Shown here in pieces: positions 1 through 4,910 of a stretch of DNA of 5,113 nucleotides. Both the position numbers and the translations under genes were made by a program. This stretch comes from Verrucomicrobiota bacterium (GTDB taxonomy: Bacteria > Verrucomicrobiota > Verrucomicrobiia > Opitutales > UBA953), in NCBI GenBank assembly GCA_009924965.1, contig RFQN01000115.1:1-5113 (forward strand), given 5' to 3'. Below the pieces are notes generated by a model that did no database searches, had not been told where the DNA came from, and worked only from the letters and a program-made list of their open reading frames with translations. Positions within the stretch are counted from its first letter, which is position 1, and each line of letters begins with the position of its first letter.

Positions 1-35
1 GATGCAGCTCCGCACCGTATCCCGACCCGATGCCT

Positions 36-75
36 ATTACAGAAAGGGGAAGTGGGTATCTTTCATTTCTGTAAT
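36..75. repeat. Perfect 10-bp inverted repeat
   Basis: ATTACAGAAA at 36-45 is the exact reverse complement of TTTCTGTAAT at 66-75, with a 20-nt loop. The right arm overlaps the dispersed 25-bp element at 68-92. The octamer ATTACAGA of this arm recurs twice at 1809-1837. Its role is unknown; it could be a repeat boundary or a weak hairpin. Confidence 0.6.
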
Positions 76-92
76 CCGTCCTCTGTACTCTG
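68..92 (-). repeat. 25-bp dispersed element, copy 1
   Basis: Read on the minus strand this is CAGAGTAC, then six bases AGAGGA, then CGGATTACAGA. The same outer blocks at the same spacing occur on the plus strand at 1813-1837, with GGATTA in the middle. The copies match at 22 of 25 positions by hand alignment. Both copies lie in 3' intergenic regions that also hold the GTAG-headed hairpin repeats, which suggests a dispersed intergenic repeat family. Confidence 0.6.
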
Positions 93-109
93 ACCTCTTT
101 GCTGCATCA

Positions 110-143
110 CCCCTTGTCACCGTGTCCCCCTTGTCACCGTGTC
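110..143. repeat. Two perfect tandem copies of a 17-bp unit
   Basis: The unit CCCCTTGTCACCGTGTC is present at 110-126 and again, identically, at 127-143. A partial third copy of its GTCACCGTG core overlaps the end (141-149). No reading frame or structural role is apparent. It may be a slippage-type minisatellite that varies in copy number between strains. Confidence 0.75.
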
Positions 144-163
144 ACCGTGCCCACTTGTCCCCT

Positions 164-196
164 GAGGACAGCACGTGGTGCTGTCCCGACCCTACC
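164..196 (-). repeat. GTAG-headed hairpin repeat (REP-like), copy B1
   Basis: The core is a perfect 9-bp stem, GGACAGCAC (166-174) and GTGCTGTCC (178-186), with a 3-nt loop. Read on the minus strand, a GTAG tetranucleotide lies just 5' of the stem and is followed by a short insert not present in the other copies. Copy B2 begins 51 bp away, so B1 and B2 look like diverged neighbouring copies. A 5' GTAG or GTGG next to an imperfect palindrome is the described architecture of REP elements. No REP-associated transposase is visible here, so membership is inferred. The hairpins lie 3' of the esterase gene and could also attenuate transcription. Confidence 0.55.
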
Positions 197-206
197 CGAG
201 GCAGAC

Positions 207-242
207 GAGGCAGCTAGGGCAGCACGCGGTGCTGCCCCTACC
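207..242 (-). repeat. GTAG-headed hairpin repeat (REP-like), copy B2
   Basis: A perfect 9-bp stem, GGGCAGCAC (217-225) and GTGCTGCCC (229-237), closes a GCG loop. In an alternative pairing with one bulged C, the stem extends to TAGGG/CCCTA. Over 36 bp the element matches copy B3 (1932-1967) at 33 positions, including an identical 18-base block. On the minus strand it starts GGTAGGGGCAGCAC, a GTAG tetranucleotide leading into the palindrome. A diverged piece (CCTACC followed by GAGGCAG) also occurs on each side, at about 191-204 and 238-250, so the locus looks like a decayed small array. Confidence 0.65.
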
Positions 243-302
243 AGAGGCAGCACTACCGAGACCCTCAACCCACAACCCGATACCCTCTGCGCGCTTAAGC
301 GC

Positions 303-1238
303 TCACTTCCAGAGCCACTCGAGCGCGGCGGGGAGCGTGGCGGCGACGGCCTTGCCGTCGACGTGGCCGGCTTTCTTGCAGAAGACGTATTGGTAGGCGT
401 AGCCTTTCTTGGCGAGGACTTCGGCCATGCGCTCGTTGGCCATGACCCAGTTGTGCAACGAGGCTTCGTCGCGGTCCCAGCCGTTGTCCTTCTCGCCGAC
501 CTGCAGCCAGATGCGGAGCGGCTTCTTGGCGGTCTTCTGGATGAGGTTCTCGTGGTATTCCCAGGCGCCGTGCGGGGTCTTGGGGTCCGTGGGGTACTGC
601 TGGTCGACGAAGGTGCCGGAGTAGCTGAGGACGCGGCGGTACCACTCGGGGTGATACCACGCCATCGTGAGGGCCGCGGCGGCGCCGGAGCTGCCACCCA
701 TGGCCGCGCGCTCGTCGGGGTTCTTGCTGAAGACGATGCCGTAGTCCTTGGCCACGCGCGGGAGGATCTCGGTCTCGATGAACTCGGCGTACTTGCCCGA
801 CATCGTGTCGTACTCGAGTCCGCGCTGGCTGCCTTTGCTGTCGCCGCCGCCCGACTCGACCATGACCGCGACCTGCACGGGCACGCGCTTGGCGGCGATG
901 AGGTTGTCGAGCGCCGTGGCCATCCGCTTGGTGTACCAAGGCCCATCGGTGACGACGATGAACGGGACCGGCTTGCCCGAGACATACTGGGACGGGATGT
1001 AGACCTGGACCTTGCGCTTGTAAGGCACGACCTCGCCGGGCTTGTTCTTGGCGATGCCCGGGTAGAGCTTGCTCTCGGTCGACTCGATGACGAACTCCTT
1101 GATCGTGCCCTTCGGCACGCCTGGCTGGGCGGCCATCTCCGGCGCCGGCTTGTAGTCGGGCCCGATAGACGAGTCGTTGGGGCCGGAGGCGGCGAAGGCA
1201 GCGACGGCGAATAGGGAGGAGACGGCAAAACGGAGCAT
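303..1238 (-). CDS. Secreted alpha/beta-hydrolase esterase (Esterase/Fes-like, PF00756 type)
   Basis: This 311-residue protein is probably an exported carboxylic-ester hydrolase. Residues 1-17 form a signal peptide: Arg3, a hydrophobic stretch, and a likely Ala-x-Ala cleavage near residues 14-18. The mature part has the layout of the esterase D/enterochelin-esterase family: a strand ending in YIP (80-82), VVTDGP (95-100), the nucleophile elbow GGSSG (181-185) with Ser183, a probable acid residue at Asp251 in VGEKD, and catalytic His292 in AGHVDG. The protein ends in the typical LPAALEWLW. Length fits the family. In Verrucomicrobiota and Planctomycetota such proteins often act alone or fused to SMP-30/gluconolactonase-like domains, suggesting sugar-ester or lactone substrates; the true substrate is not readable. 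The ATG was chosen because the signal peptide follows it directly. No Shine-Dalgarno is visible in the preceding 20 bases. The gene is monocistronic in this window and diverges from the small coiled-coil gene. Confidence 0.88.
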   Translation of the reverse strand: MLRFAVSSLFAVAAFAASGPNDSSIGPDYKPAPEMAAQPGVPKGTIKEFVIESTESKLYPGIAKNKPGEVVPYKRKVQVYIPSQYVSGKPVPFIVVTDGPWYTKRMATALDNLIAAKRVPVQVAVMVESGGGDSKGSQRGLEYDTMSGKYAEFIETEILPRVAKDYGIVFSKNPDERAAMGGSSGAAAALTMAWYHPEWYRRVLSYSGTFVDQQYPTDPKTPHGAWEYHENLIQKTAKKPLRIWLQVGEKDNGWDRDEASLHNWVMANERMAEVLAKKGYAYQYVFCKKAGHVDGKAVAATLPAALEWLWK

Positions 1239-1619
1239 AGAAAGGATACACCGCGGGGGACCGAAGGTTTCGGCACAAAGCGCGGGGGAGACGCGGACCG
1301 CCCCAGCGGCCGGCGGTCACGCCTGGCACCCCCCGCCGAAACCCGCGAGTTCCCTCAGGAAAACCGATTGTATTAGAATCTCGTTGACGCCTTTTTGTTT
1401 CTGGCGATGTTCCTCGCCCTCGTGAAAACCTCGCGCAACAGCATTTACCGACAAGGAACGGACATACGTCCGCCCCTCGGAGTGACGCGTTGATTTCACG
1501 TTAAGTCCACCAGTCGACTCCTCCCCTGCCGGGCGCTCCTACGTCCGCGGGCTCCCGCCTCCGGCCGCCGCGTGCAGCGGCCGGGCGCCTCCTTCGCACG
1601 ACCACCCACCTTTAAAAAA
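1239..1619. other. Divergent intergenic region with leader hairpins
   Basis: This 381-base region separates two divergent genes. The half next to the esterase start contains two inverted repeats that would lie in its mRNA leader: CCGAA/TTCGG (1261-1265, 1269-1273) and GACCGCC/GGCGGTC (1296-1302, 1312-1318). An AT-richer patch around 1361-1400 contains TACAAT on the minus strand (1367-1372), a fair -10 hexamer for the esterase, but no good -35 lies upstream. On the plus strand TTGACG (1384-1389) has only a poor -10 partner. A further structure, CGGAC/GTCCG (1459-1463, 1468-1472) inside outer CCGA/TCGG arms (1448-1451, 1477-1480), lies mid-region. I see no convincing gene; a 60-codon minus-strand frame at 1317-1499 lacks any recognisable feature. 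Confidence 0.55.
1561..1584 (+). promoter_or_regulatory. GC hairpin in the leader of the small coiled-coil gene
   Basis: CCGGCCGC (1561-1568) pairs perfectly with GCGGCCGG (1577-1584) around an 8-nt loop, about 35 bases before the ATG at 1620. The segment GCCGGGCGCTCCTACG (1528-1543) is nearly repeated as GCCGGGCGCCTCCTTCG (1580-1596), flanking the hairpin. It would be part of the 5' leader if transcription starts upstream. Any regulatory role is inferred. Confidence 0.35.
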
Positions 1620-1778
1620 ATGAACATTCACCATCTCATCGAAGAAATCCTCGAGGAACTCAGAGCCCTCAGGGAGGAAAACGCCATGCTCAGACACGAA
1701 GTCGCCGAAGTGCACGCCAAGCTCGCCTTGGTGGAGCACAAGCTCGACTACGTGGCCGAGGAAATGGGCTTGATCTAG
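1620..1778 (+). CDS. Small 52-residue coiled-coil (leucine-zipper-like) protein
   Basis: I do not recognise a named family. The 52-residue product (MNIHHLIEEILEELRALREE at its start) is almost entirely one amphipathic helix. Two hydrophobic series run through it at exact 7-residue spacing: I3, I10, L17, L24, V31, V38, V45 (d positions) and I7, L14, N21, V28, L35, L42, M49 (a positions). Surface positions are rich in Glu, Arg, Lys and His. The single polar a residue, Asn21, resembles the buried Asn that favours parallel dimers in GCN4-type zippers. There is no signal peptide or membrane segment, so a cytoplasmic homodimer or a partner-binding peptide is likely. The ATG at 1620 is preferred over a GTG at 1572 because the coil begins there and the upstream extension is Pro/Arg-rich hairpin DNA. 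The preceding bases are A-rich (TTTAAAAAAATG) with no Shine-Dalgarno. The stop codon lies inside a strong hairpin. It is convergent with the DUF1552 gene. Confidence 0.7.
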   Translation: MNIHHLIEEILEELRALREENAMLRHEVAEVHAKLALVEHKLDYVAEEMGLI

Positions 1779-1805
1779 TTCGCGACTGTGGGTCGCGAAC
1801 TAGAT
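1773..1805 (+). terminator. 14-bp perfect hairpin overlapping the stop codon of the small gene
   Basis: ATCTAGTTCGCGAC (1773-1786) and GTCGCGAACTAGAT (1792-1805) form an uninterrupted 14-bp stem with a TGTGG loop. The TAG stop codon (1776-1778) lies inside the left arm. The position is ideal for ending transcription of the small gene or for protecting the mRNA 3' end. There is no U-tract after the stem on either strand, so it is not a textbook intrinsic terminator. A protein- or attachment-site palindrome is an alternative. Confidence 0.55.
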
Positions 1806-1812
1806 AAGATTA

Positions 1813-1837
1813 CAGAGTACGGATTACGGATTACAGA
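1813..1837 (+). repeat. 25-bp dispersed element, copy 2, with tandem GGATTAC
   Basis: CAGAGTAC, GGATTA and CGGATTACAGA follow one another, matching the minus-strand copy at 68-92 at 22 of 25 positions. In this copy GGATTAC is present twice in tandem (1821-1827 and 1828-1834), and ATTACAGA occurs at 1809-1816 and 1830-1837. It sits directly after the hairpin that ends the small gene and before the REP-like pair. Its function is unknown. Confidence 0.6.
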
Positions 1838-1850
1838 TTAAGGCATATGC

Positions 1851-1911
1851 GTGGGGCGTGGCTTTGCCGCGCCCTCCTGCGGAGGGAGGGCAAGGCGAAG
1901 CCTTGCCCCAC
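1851..1911. repeat. Inverted pair of GTGG-headed hairpins (BIME-like element)
   Basis: Two 24-nt units face each other on opposite strands. On the plus strand GTGG at 1851 leads into a 9-bp stem, GGGCGTGGC (1854-1862) with GCCGCGCCC (1866-1874), loop TTT and one G-T pair. On the minus strand GTGG at 1911 leads into GGGCAAGGC with GCCTTGCCC (1888-1896 and 1900-1908 on the plus strand), perfect, with a 3-nt loop. The units differ mainly at paired stem positions (GT/GC versus AA/TT), so the structure is conserved by compensating changes. CCCTCC and GGAGGG (1872-1877, 1881-1886) join the units, and the whole 61 bp can also fold as one long imperfect hairpin. This matches the architecture of bacterial interspersed mosaic elements built from REP sequences. 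Lying between two convergent genes, it may stop read-through from both sides. Confidence 0.65.
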
Positions 1912-1931
1912 CCCGCGGGTGGAGCTTGCTA

Positions 1932-1967
1932 GAGGCAGCTAGGGCAGCAAGTGGTGCTGTCCCTACC
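1932..1967 (-). repeat. GTAG-headed hairpin repeat (REP-like), copy B3
   Basis: This 36-bp segment matches copy B2 (207-242) at 33 positions. TAGGGCAGCA (1940-1949) pairs with TGCTG and CCCTA (1955-1959, 1961-1965) with one bulged T, giving a 10-bp stem and an AGTGG loop. On the minus strand it starts GGTAGGGACAGCAC, a GTAG head before the palindrome, in the same orientation as B1 and B2. It ends only four bases beyond the stop codon of the DUF1552 gene, so it could serve as that operon's 3' terminator or mRNA-stabilising hairpin. Confidence 0.65.
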
Positions 1968-1971
1968 TCGT

Positions 1972-3321
1972 TCAGACCAGCTTCTTGAGTTCGCCGGAGC
2001 TGTCGCCGAACTGGACATCGCGGATGTCCATGCGATTGAGCATGGAGACCCAGAGGTTGTTCAGCGGCGTTTCCTTGCCGTATTGGATGCTGCGGCCCTG
2101 GCGGATGGTACCGCAACCGCGACCCGCGAGGAGGATTGGGAGGTCGTCGTGGTTGTGGCGGTTGCCGTCGCCGTTGCCCGAGCCGTAGACGATCATCGAG
2201 TGGTCGAGGAGCGTGCCGTCGCCTTCCTTGACCGACTTCAGGCGGTTGAGGAAGTAGGCCAGCTGCGTGGTGTGGAAAATATTGATGTCTTGGATCTTCG
2301 ACATCTTCTCCGGGTCGCCGCCGTGGTGGGAGAGGTTGTGGTGGCCTTCGCGCACGTTGATGAACGGGTACGAACGGTTGCTGCCTTCGTTGGCGAAGAC
2401 GAACGTCGAGATGCGCGTGGTGTCGGTCTGGAAGGCCAGGACGATGAGGTCGGCGAGCAGGCGCAGGTGCTCTTCGTAGCTCTGCGGGATGCCCACGGGC
2501 GCCTTGACGCCGGCGGGCAGCTTGGGCGCGGCCATCGAGCCGGCCTTGGAGATGCGGAGCTCCATCTCGCGCACCGCGGTGAAGTATTCGTCGAGCTTGC
2601 GCTGGTCGTCGGCGCCGAGGCGCACGTTGAGCTCGCGGTAGTCGTCGCGGACGGCGTCGAGCACGCTCTTGCGCTCGGCGTCACGGCGGACGCGGTCGAG
2701 GTCGGTGCCCGAACCGAACAGGCGCTCGAAGATCAGCTTGGGGCTGACCTCCTTCGGCATCGGCTGGGTGGCGGAGCGCCAGGACAGGTTGGACTCGTAG
2801 ATGCAGCTGTAGCCGGAATCGCAGCCGCCGGCCATCTTGCTGGAATCGGCGCCGACCTCGAGCGAGGCCAGGCGCGTGCGGTCGCCCATGCGGGCGGCGG
2901 CGATCTGGTCGACGGAGACGCCGACCTTGATGTTGGCGCCGTCGGTCTTACGCGGCTGGGCGCCGGTCAAGTAAGCCGCCATCGCGCGGGCATGGTCACC
3001 ACCGCCGTCACCGTGGGCGCGCGCCTTGTCGGCCGTGAGGCCGGACAAGATGGAGAAATCCTTCGAAAGGTCGGCGAGCGGCTTGAGGATCGGCGGGAGC
3101 TTGGCCGGCAGCGCGCCTTCCGTCGGGATACGCCAGCCTTCGGTGATCACGCCGTTCGGAATGTACACGTAGGCCATGCGGTTGGGCGCGGCCTGCGCGA
3201 CGGGCGTATTGCCCGCGGCCCAGCTCGTCTGCATGCCCATCTTCTCGAGCCAAGGCAGCGCGAGGGTGACGCCCAGTCCCTTGAGGACGGTGCGGCGGCT
3301 GAGGACTTTTTCGTTAAACAT
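1972..3321 (-). CDS. Tat-exported DUF1552 (HXXSHH) family protein
   Basis: This 449-residue protein matches DUF1552 (PF07586, named for its HXXSHH motif), an exported family of unknown biochemical activity frequent in Planctomycetota, Verrucomicrobiota and Acidobacteriota. It opens with a twin-arginine signal, SRRTVLK (8-14), a hydrophobic segment and ALPWLE, so it should be folded and cofactor-loaded before export. The defining motif HNLSHH is at 328-333. Other likely ligand residues lie in HGDGGGDHARA (103-113) and in GNGDGNRHNHDDLP (382-395). A conserved pair of cysteines, C167 and C173, occurs in GGCDSGYSC. The overall pattern resembles the DUF1501/alkaline-phosphatase-like proteins that pair with related PSD-type cytochrome proteins, but catalysis is unproven. 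The protein appears full length. It starts 11 bp after the stop of the DUF1592-family gene, the usual operon partner, with no Shine-Dalgarno in the gap, so translational coupling is likely. A REP-like hairpin follows its stop. Confidence 0.93.
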   Translation of the reverse strand: MFNEKVLSRRTVLKGLGVTLALPWLEKMGMQTSWAAGNTPVAQAAPNRMAYVYIPNGVITEGWRIPTEGALPAKLPPILKPLADLSKDFSILSGLTADKARAHGDGGGDHARAMAAYLTGAQPRKTDGANIKVGVSVDQIAAARMGDRTRLASLEVGADSSKMAGGCDSGYSCIYESNLSWRSATQPMPKEVSPKLIFERLFGSGTDLDRVRRDAERKSVLDAVRDDYRELNVRLGADDQRKLDEYFTAVREMELRISKAGSMAAPKLPAGVKAPVGIPQSYEEHLRLLADLIVLAFQTDTTRISTFVFANEGSNRSYPFINVREGHHNLSHHGGDPEKMSKIQDINIFHTTQLAYFLNRLKSVKEGDGTLLDHSMIVYGSGNGDGNRHNHDDLPILLAGRGCGTIRQGRSIQYGKETPLNNLWVSMLNRMDIRDVQFGDSSGELKKLV

Positions 3322-3332
3322 GACGGGCGGGG

Positions 3333-4910
3333 TTATTTCTTTTTAGGAGGGGTCTGGACGCTTTCAACCTGCGAAGTGCCGCGACGGAGGCGGAAGGGGT
3401 CGCTTTGGACGACCGCCATGACCAAGGCCGAGAAGCGGTTTTGGCCCTTTTCGACCGAAGTCACCATTTTGTCGAGGGCCGGCTCGTCGTAGAACTCGAG
3501 GCCGCGGCCAAGGCCGTAGGTCAGGAGCTTGGCGGAAAGGTTACGCACGTATTTCTCGCGGTCGGCCTTGAGGACGGCCTTGAGTTGGGCGGCGCCGCCG
3601 AAGGCGCGGCCATCGGGTAGCTTGCCCGCCGTGTCGATGAGCACGCCCTCGTCCATGGTGCGGTTACGGCCGATGGCGTCGAACTTCTCGAACGCGAAGC
3701 CCAAGGCGTCCATGCGGTTGTGGCAAGACGCGCAAGCCGGGTTGGCGCGGTGCTGTTCGAGACGCTGGCGCAGGTTTCCGGTCAACTGCTTCTGGCCCTC
3801 GAGCGATGGCACATCGGCCGGCGCGGGCGGCGGCGGCGTGCCGAGGATCTGTTCGAGGATCCACTTCCCGCGCTTCACCGGAGAAGTGCGGTCGGGGTTG
3901 GACGTCGCCGTGAGGATGCTCGCTTGCGTGAGGACCCCGCCGCGTTCGCCCTTCGGCAACGTCACGCGGACGAAGTCGCCCGACCGGCGCGAGTCGATGT
4001 CGCGGATCCCATAGAGCTGGGCAAGCGGGCGGTCGAGGTAGGTGAAATCGGCGTCGATGATGTCGAACACGTTGCGGTCGTCGCGGACGATCTCGGACAG
4101 GAAGAGCTCCGTCTCCTTGACCATCGAGGCGCGCAGCGCGTCGTCGAACTCGGGGAACAGCTTGGCGTCGGGCGTCACCAGCGACAGCCGGCGCGTCTGG
4201 AGCCACTGGAGCGCGAAGCCCGTCACCAGGTATTGGGAGCGCTTATCCTTGAGCAGGCGGGTCGTCTGGGCCTCGAGGTTGGCGGACAGCTTGCCGGAGT
4301 TCGCGAGCGCGAACAGTTCCTCGTCGGGCATCGACCCCCAGAGGAAATAGCTGAGGCGCGAGGCGAGGGCGAACTCCGAGATCGGGTGGGCGTCCTTGGC
4401 GAGCGGCTGGTCATCTTGCTCGATGCGGAAGACGAACTTCGGCGAAGCCAGCACGGCGGAGATCATCGCCTGGGCGCCGGCTTCCCAAGAGCCACCGGCG
4501 GACTCGGCGGCCGTGAACACCTTCGCGTAGCGCTGGATTTCGAGCGACGTGGCCGGGCGGCGGAACGAACGGCTCACGAACCAAATGGCCATGGCACGGG
4601 CGCGCTCGTCGCCCTTCTTCCCTTCGGCGAAGGTCGCCAACTTGCGCTGGAGGTCGGTACGCGTGTCGGTCGGCCCGAGCAGCTGATAGCGGTAGGTCCC
4701 GAGGCGGCGGCTGCCGGAGGACAGGTCGGCTGGCGGGTTGGTCCACGTCACCGCGAGCGCGTGCTTGCCCGCCGTGAGCCGCACCTTGGCGTCGACCTTC
4801 TCGGCGCCGCGGCTGTTGGTCTTGAGCTTGAGCGTCTGGGTGCCGACCGGCTTGCCGTCGGCCACCAGGTTGACGACCGCGGGGGCGTCGCCGGGGTTGC
4901 CCATCCCCAC
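3333..4910 (-). pseudogene. 5'-truncated DUF1592-family c-heme protein (PSD family)
   Basis: The remaining 525 codons carry the C-terminal domains of the DUF1592 family in normal order. They are the end of a beta-rich carbohydrate-binding-like module (about 5-80), DUF1595 (about 105-165, with FVSRSFRRPAT and SPKFVFRIE), DUF1592 (about 175-305, LSYFLWGSMPDEELF to LAQLYGI), DUF1588 (about 320-415) with a c-type heme motif CASCH at 393-397, and DUF1585 (about 435-508, YGLGRGLEFYDE). Intact relatives are typically around 750-850 residues, with a signal peptide, an N-terminal cytochrome domain and DUF1587, all absent here. The frame begins at a GTG (4910), only one codon after an in-frame TGA (4914-4916), exactly where base composition collapses. 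Without a signal peptide the heme site could not be loaded in the periplasm, so I regard it as a disrupted gene. A product starting at the GTG is possible but probably inactive. The alternative is an assembly join. It precedes the DUF1552 gene by 11 bp. Confidence 0.85.

Larger units (their letters stand above)
1..302. other. Non-coding repeat-rich region downstream of the esterase gene
   Basis: I see no credible gene here. Short frames exist but have no start context, no recognisable protein and low-complexity Pro/Ser/Arg content. The stretch is a patchwork of an inverted repeat (36-75), a copy of a 25-bp dispersed element (68-92), a 17-bp tandem duplication (110-143) and two related hairpin repeats (164-196 and 207-242). 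A perfect 12-bp palindrome, GCGCTTAAGCGC (291-302), directly abuts the stop codon of the minus-strand esterase gene. It reads like a 3' intergenic region that has collected REP-type repeats, some of which may also end transcription of the esterase mRNA. Confidence 0.7.

Noticed and set aside
160..260. A possible CRISPR array formed by the neighbouring hairpin repeats
   Set aside because: There are only two diverged copies at 51-bp offset, no regular spacers and no cas genes; an isolated matching copy at 1932 fits a dispersed repeat instead.
99..1214. A 371-codon plus-strand frame antisense to the esterase
   Set aside because: The minus strand has a signal peptide, a GxSxG elbow and a catalytic His; the plus frame is compositionally biased and starts inside the tandem repeat region.
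1317..1499. A 60-codon minus-strand frame in the divergent intergenic region
   Set aside because: No recognisable motif or start context, and it overlaps inverted repeats and likely promoter DNA.
1572..1619. A GTG start extending the small coiled-coil protein by 16 residues
   Set aside because: The extension is Pro/Arg-rich and lies in a hairpin; the heptad pattern begins right at the ATG at 1620.
1951..3492. A 513-codon plus-strand frame antisense to the DUF1552 gene and the end of the DUF1592-family gene
   Set aside because: Its translation is a Val/Ala/Arg/Asp-rich string with no domain. It runs across two recognised minus-strand genes and is explained by their high-GC third positions.
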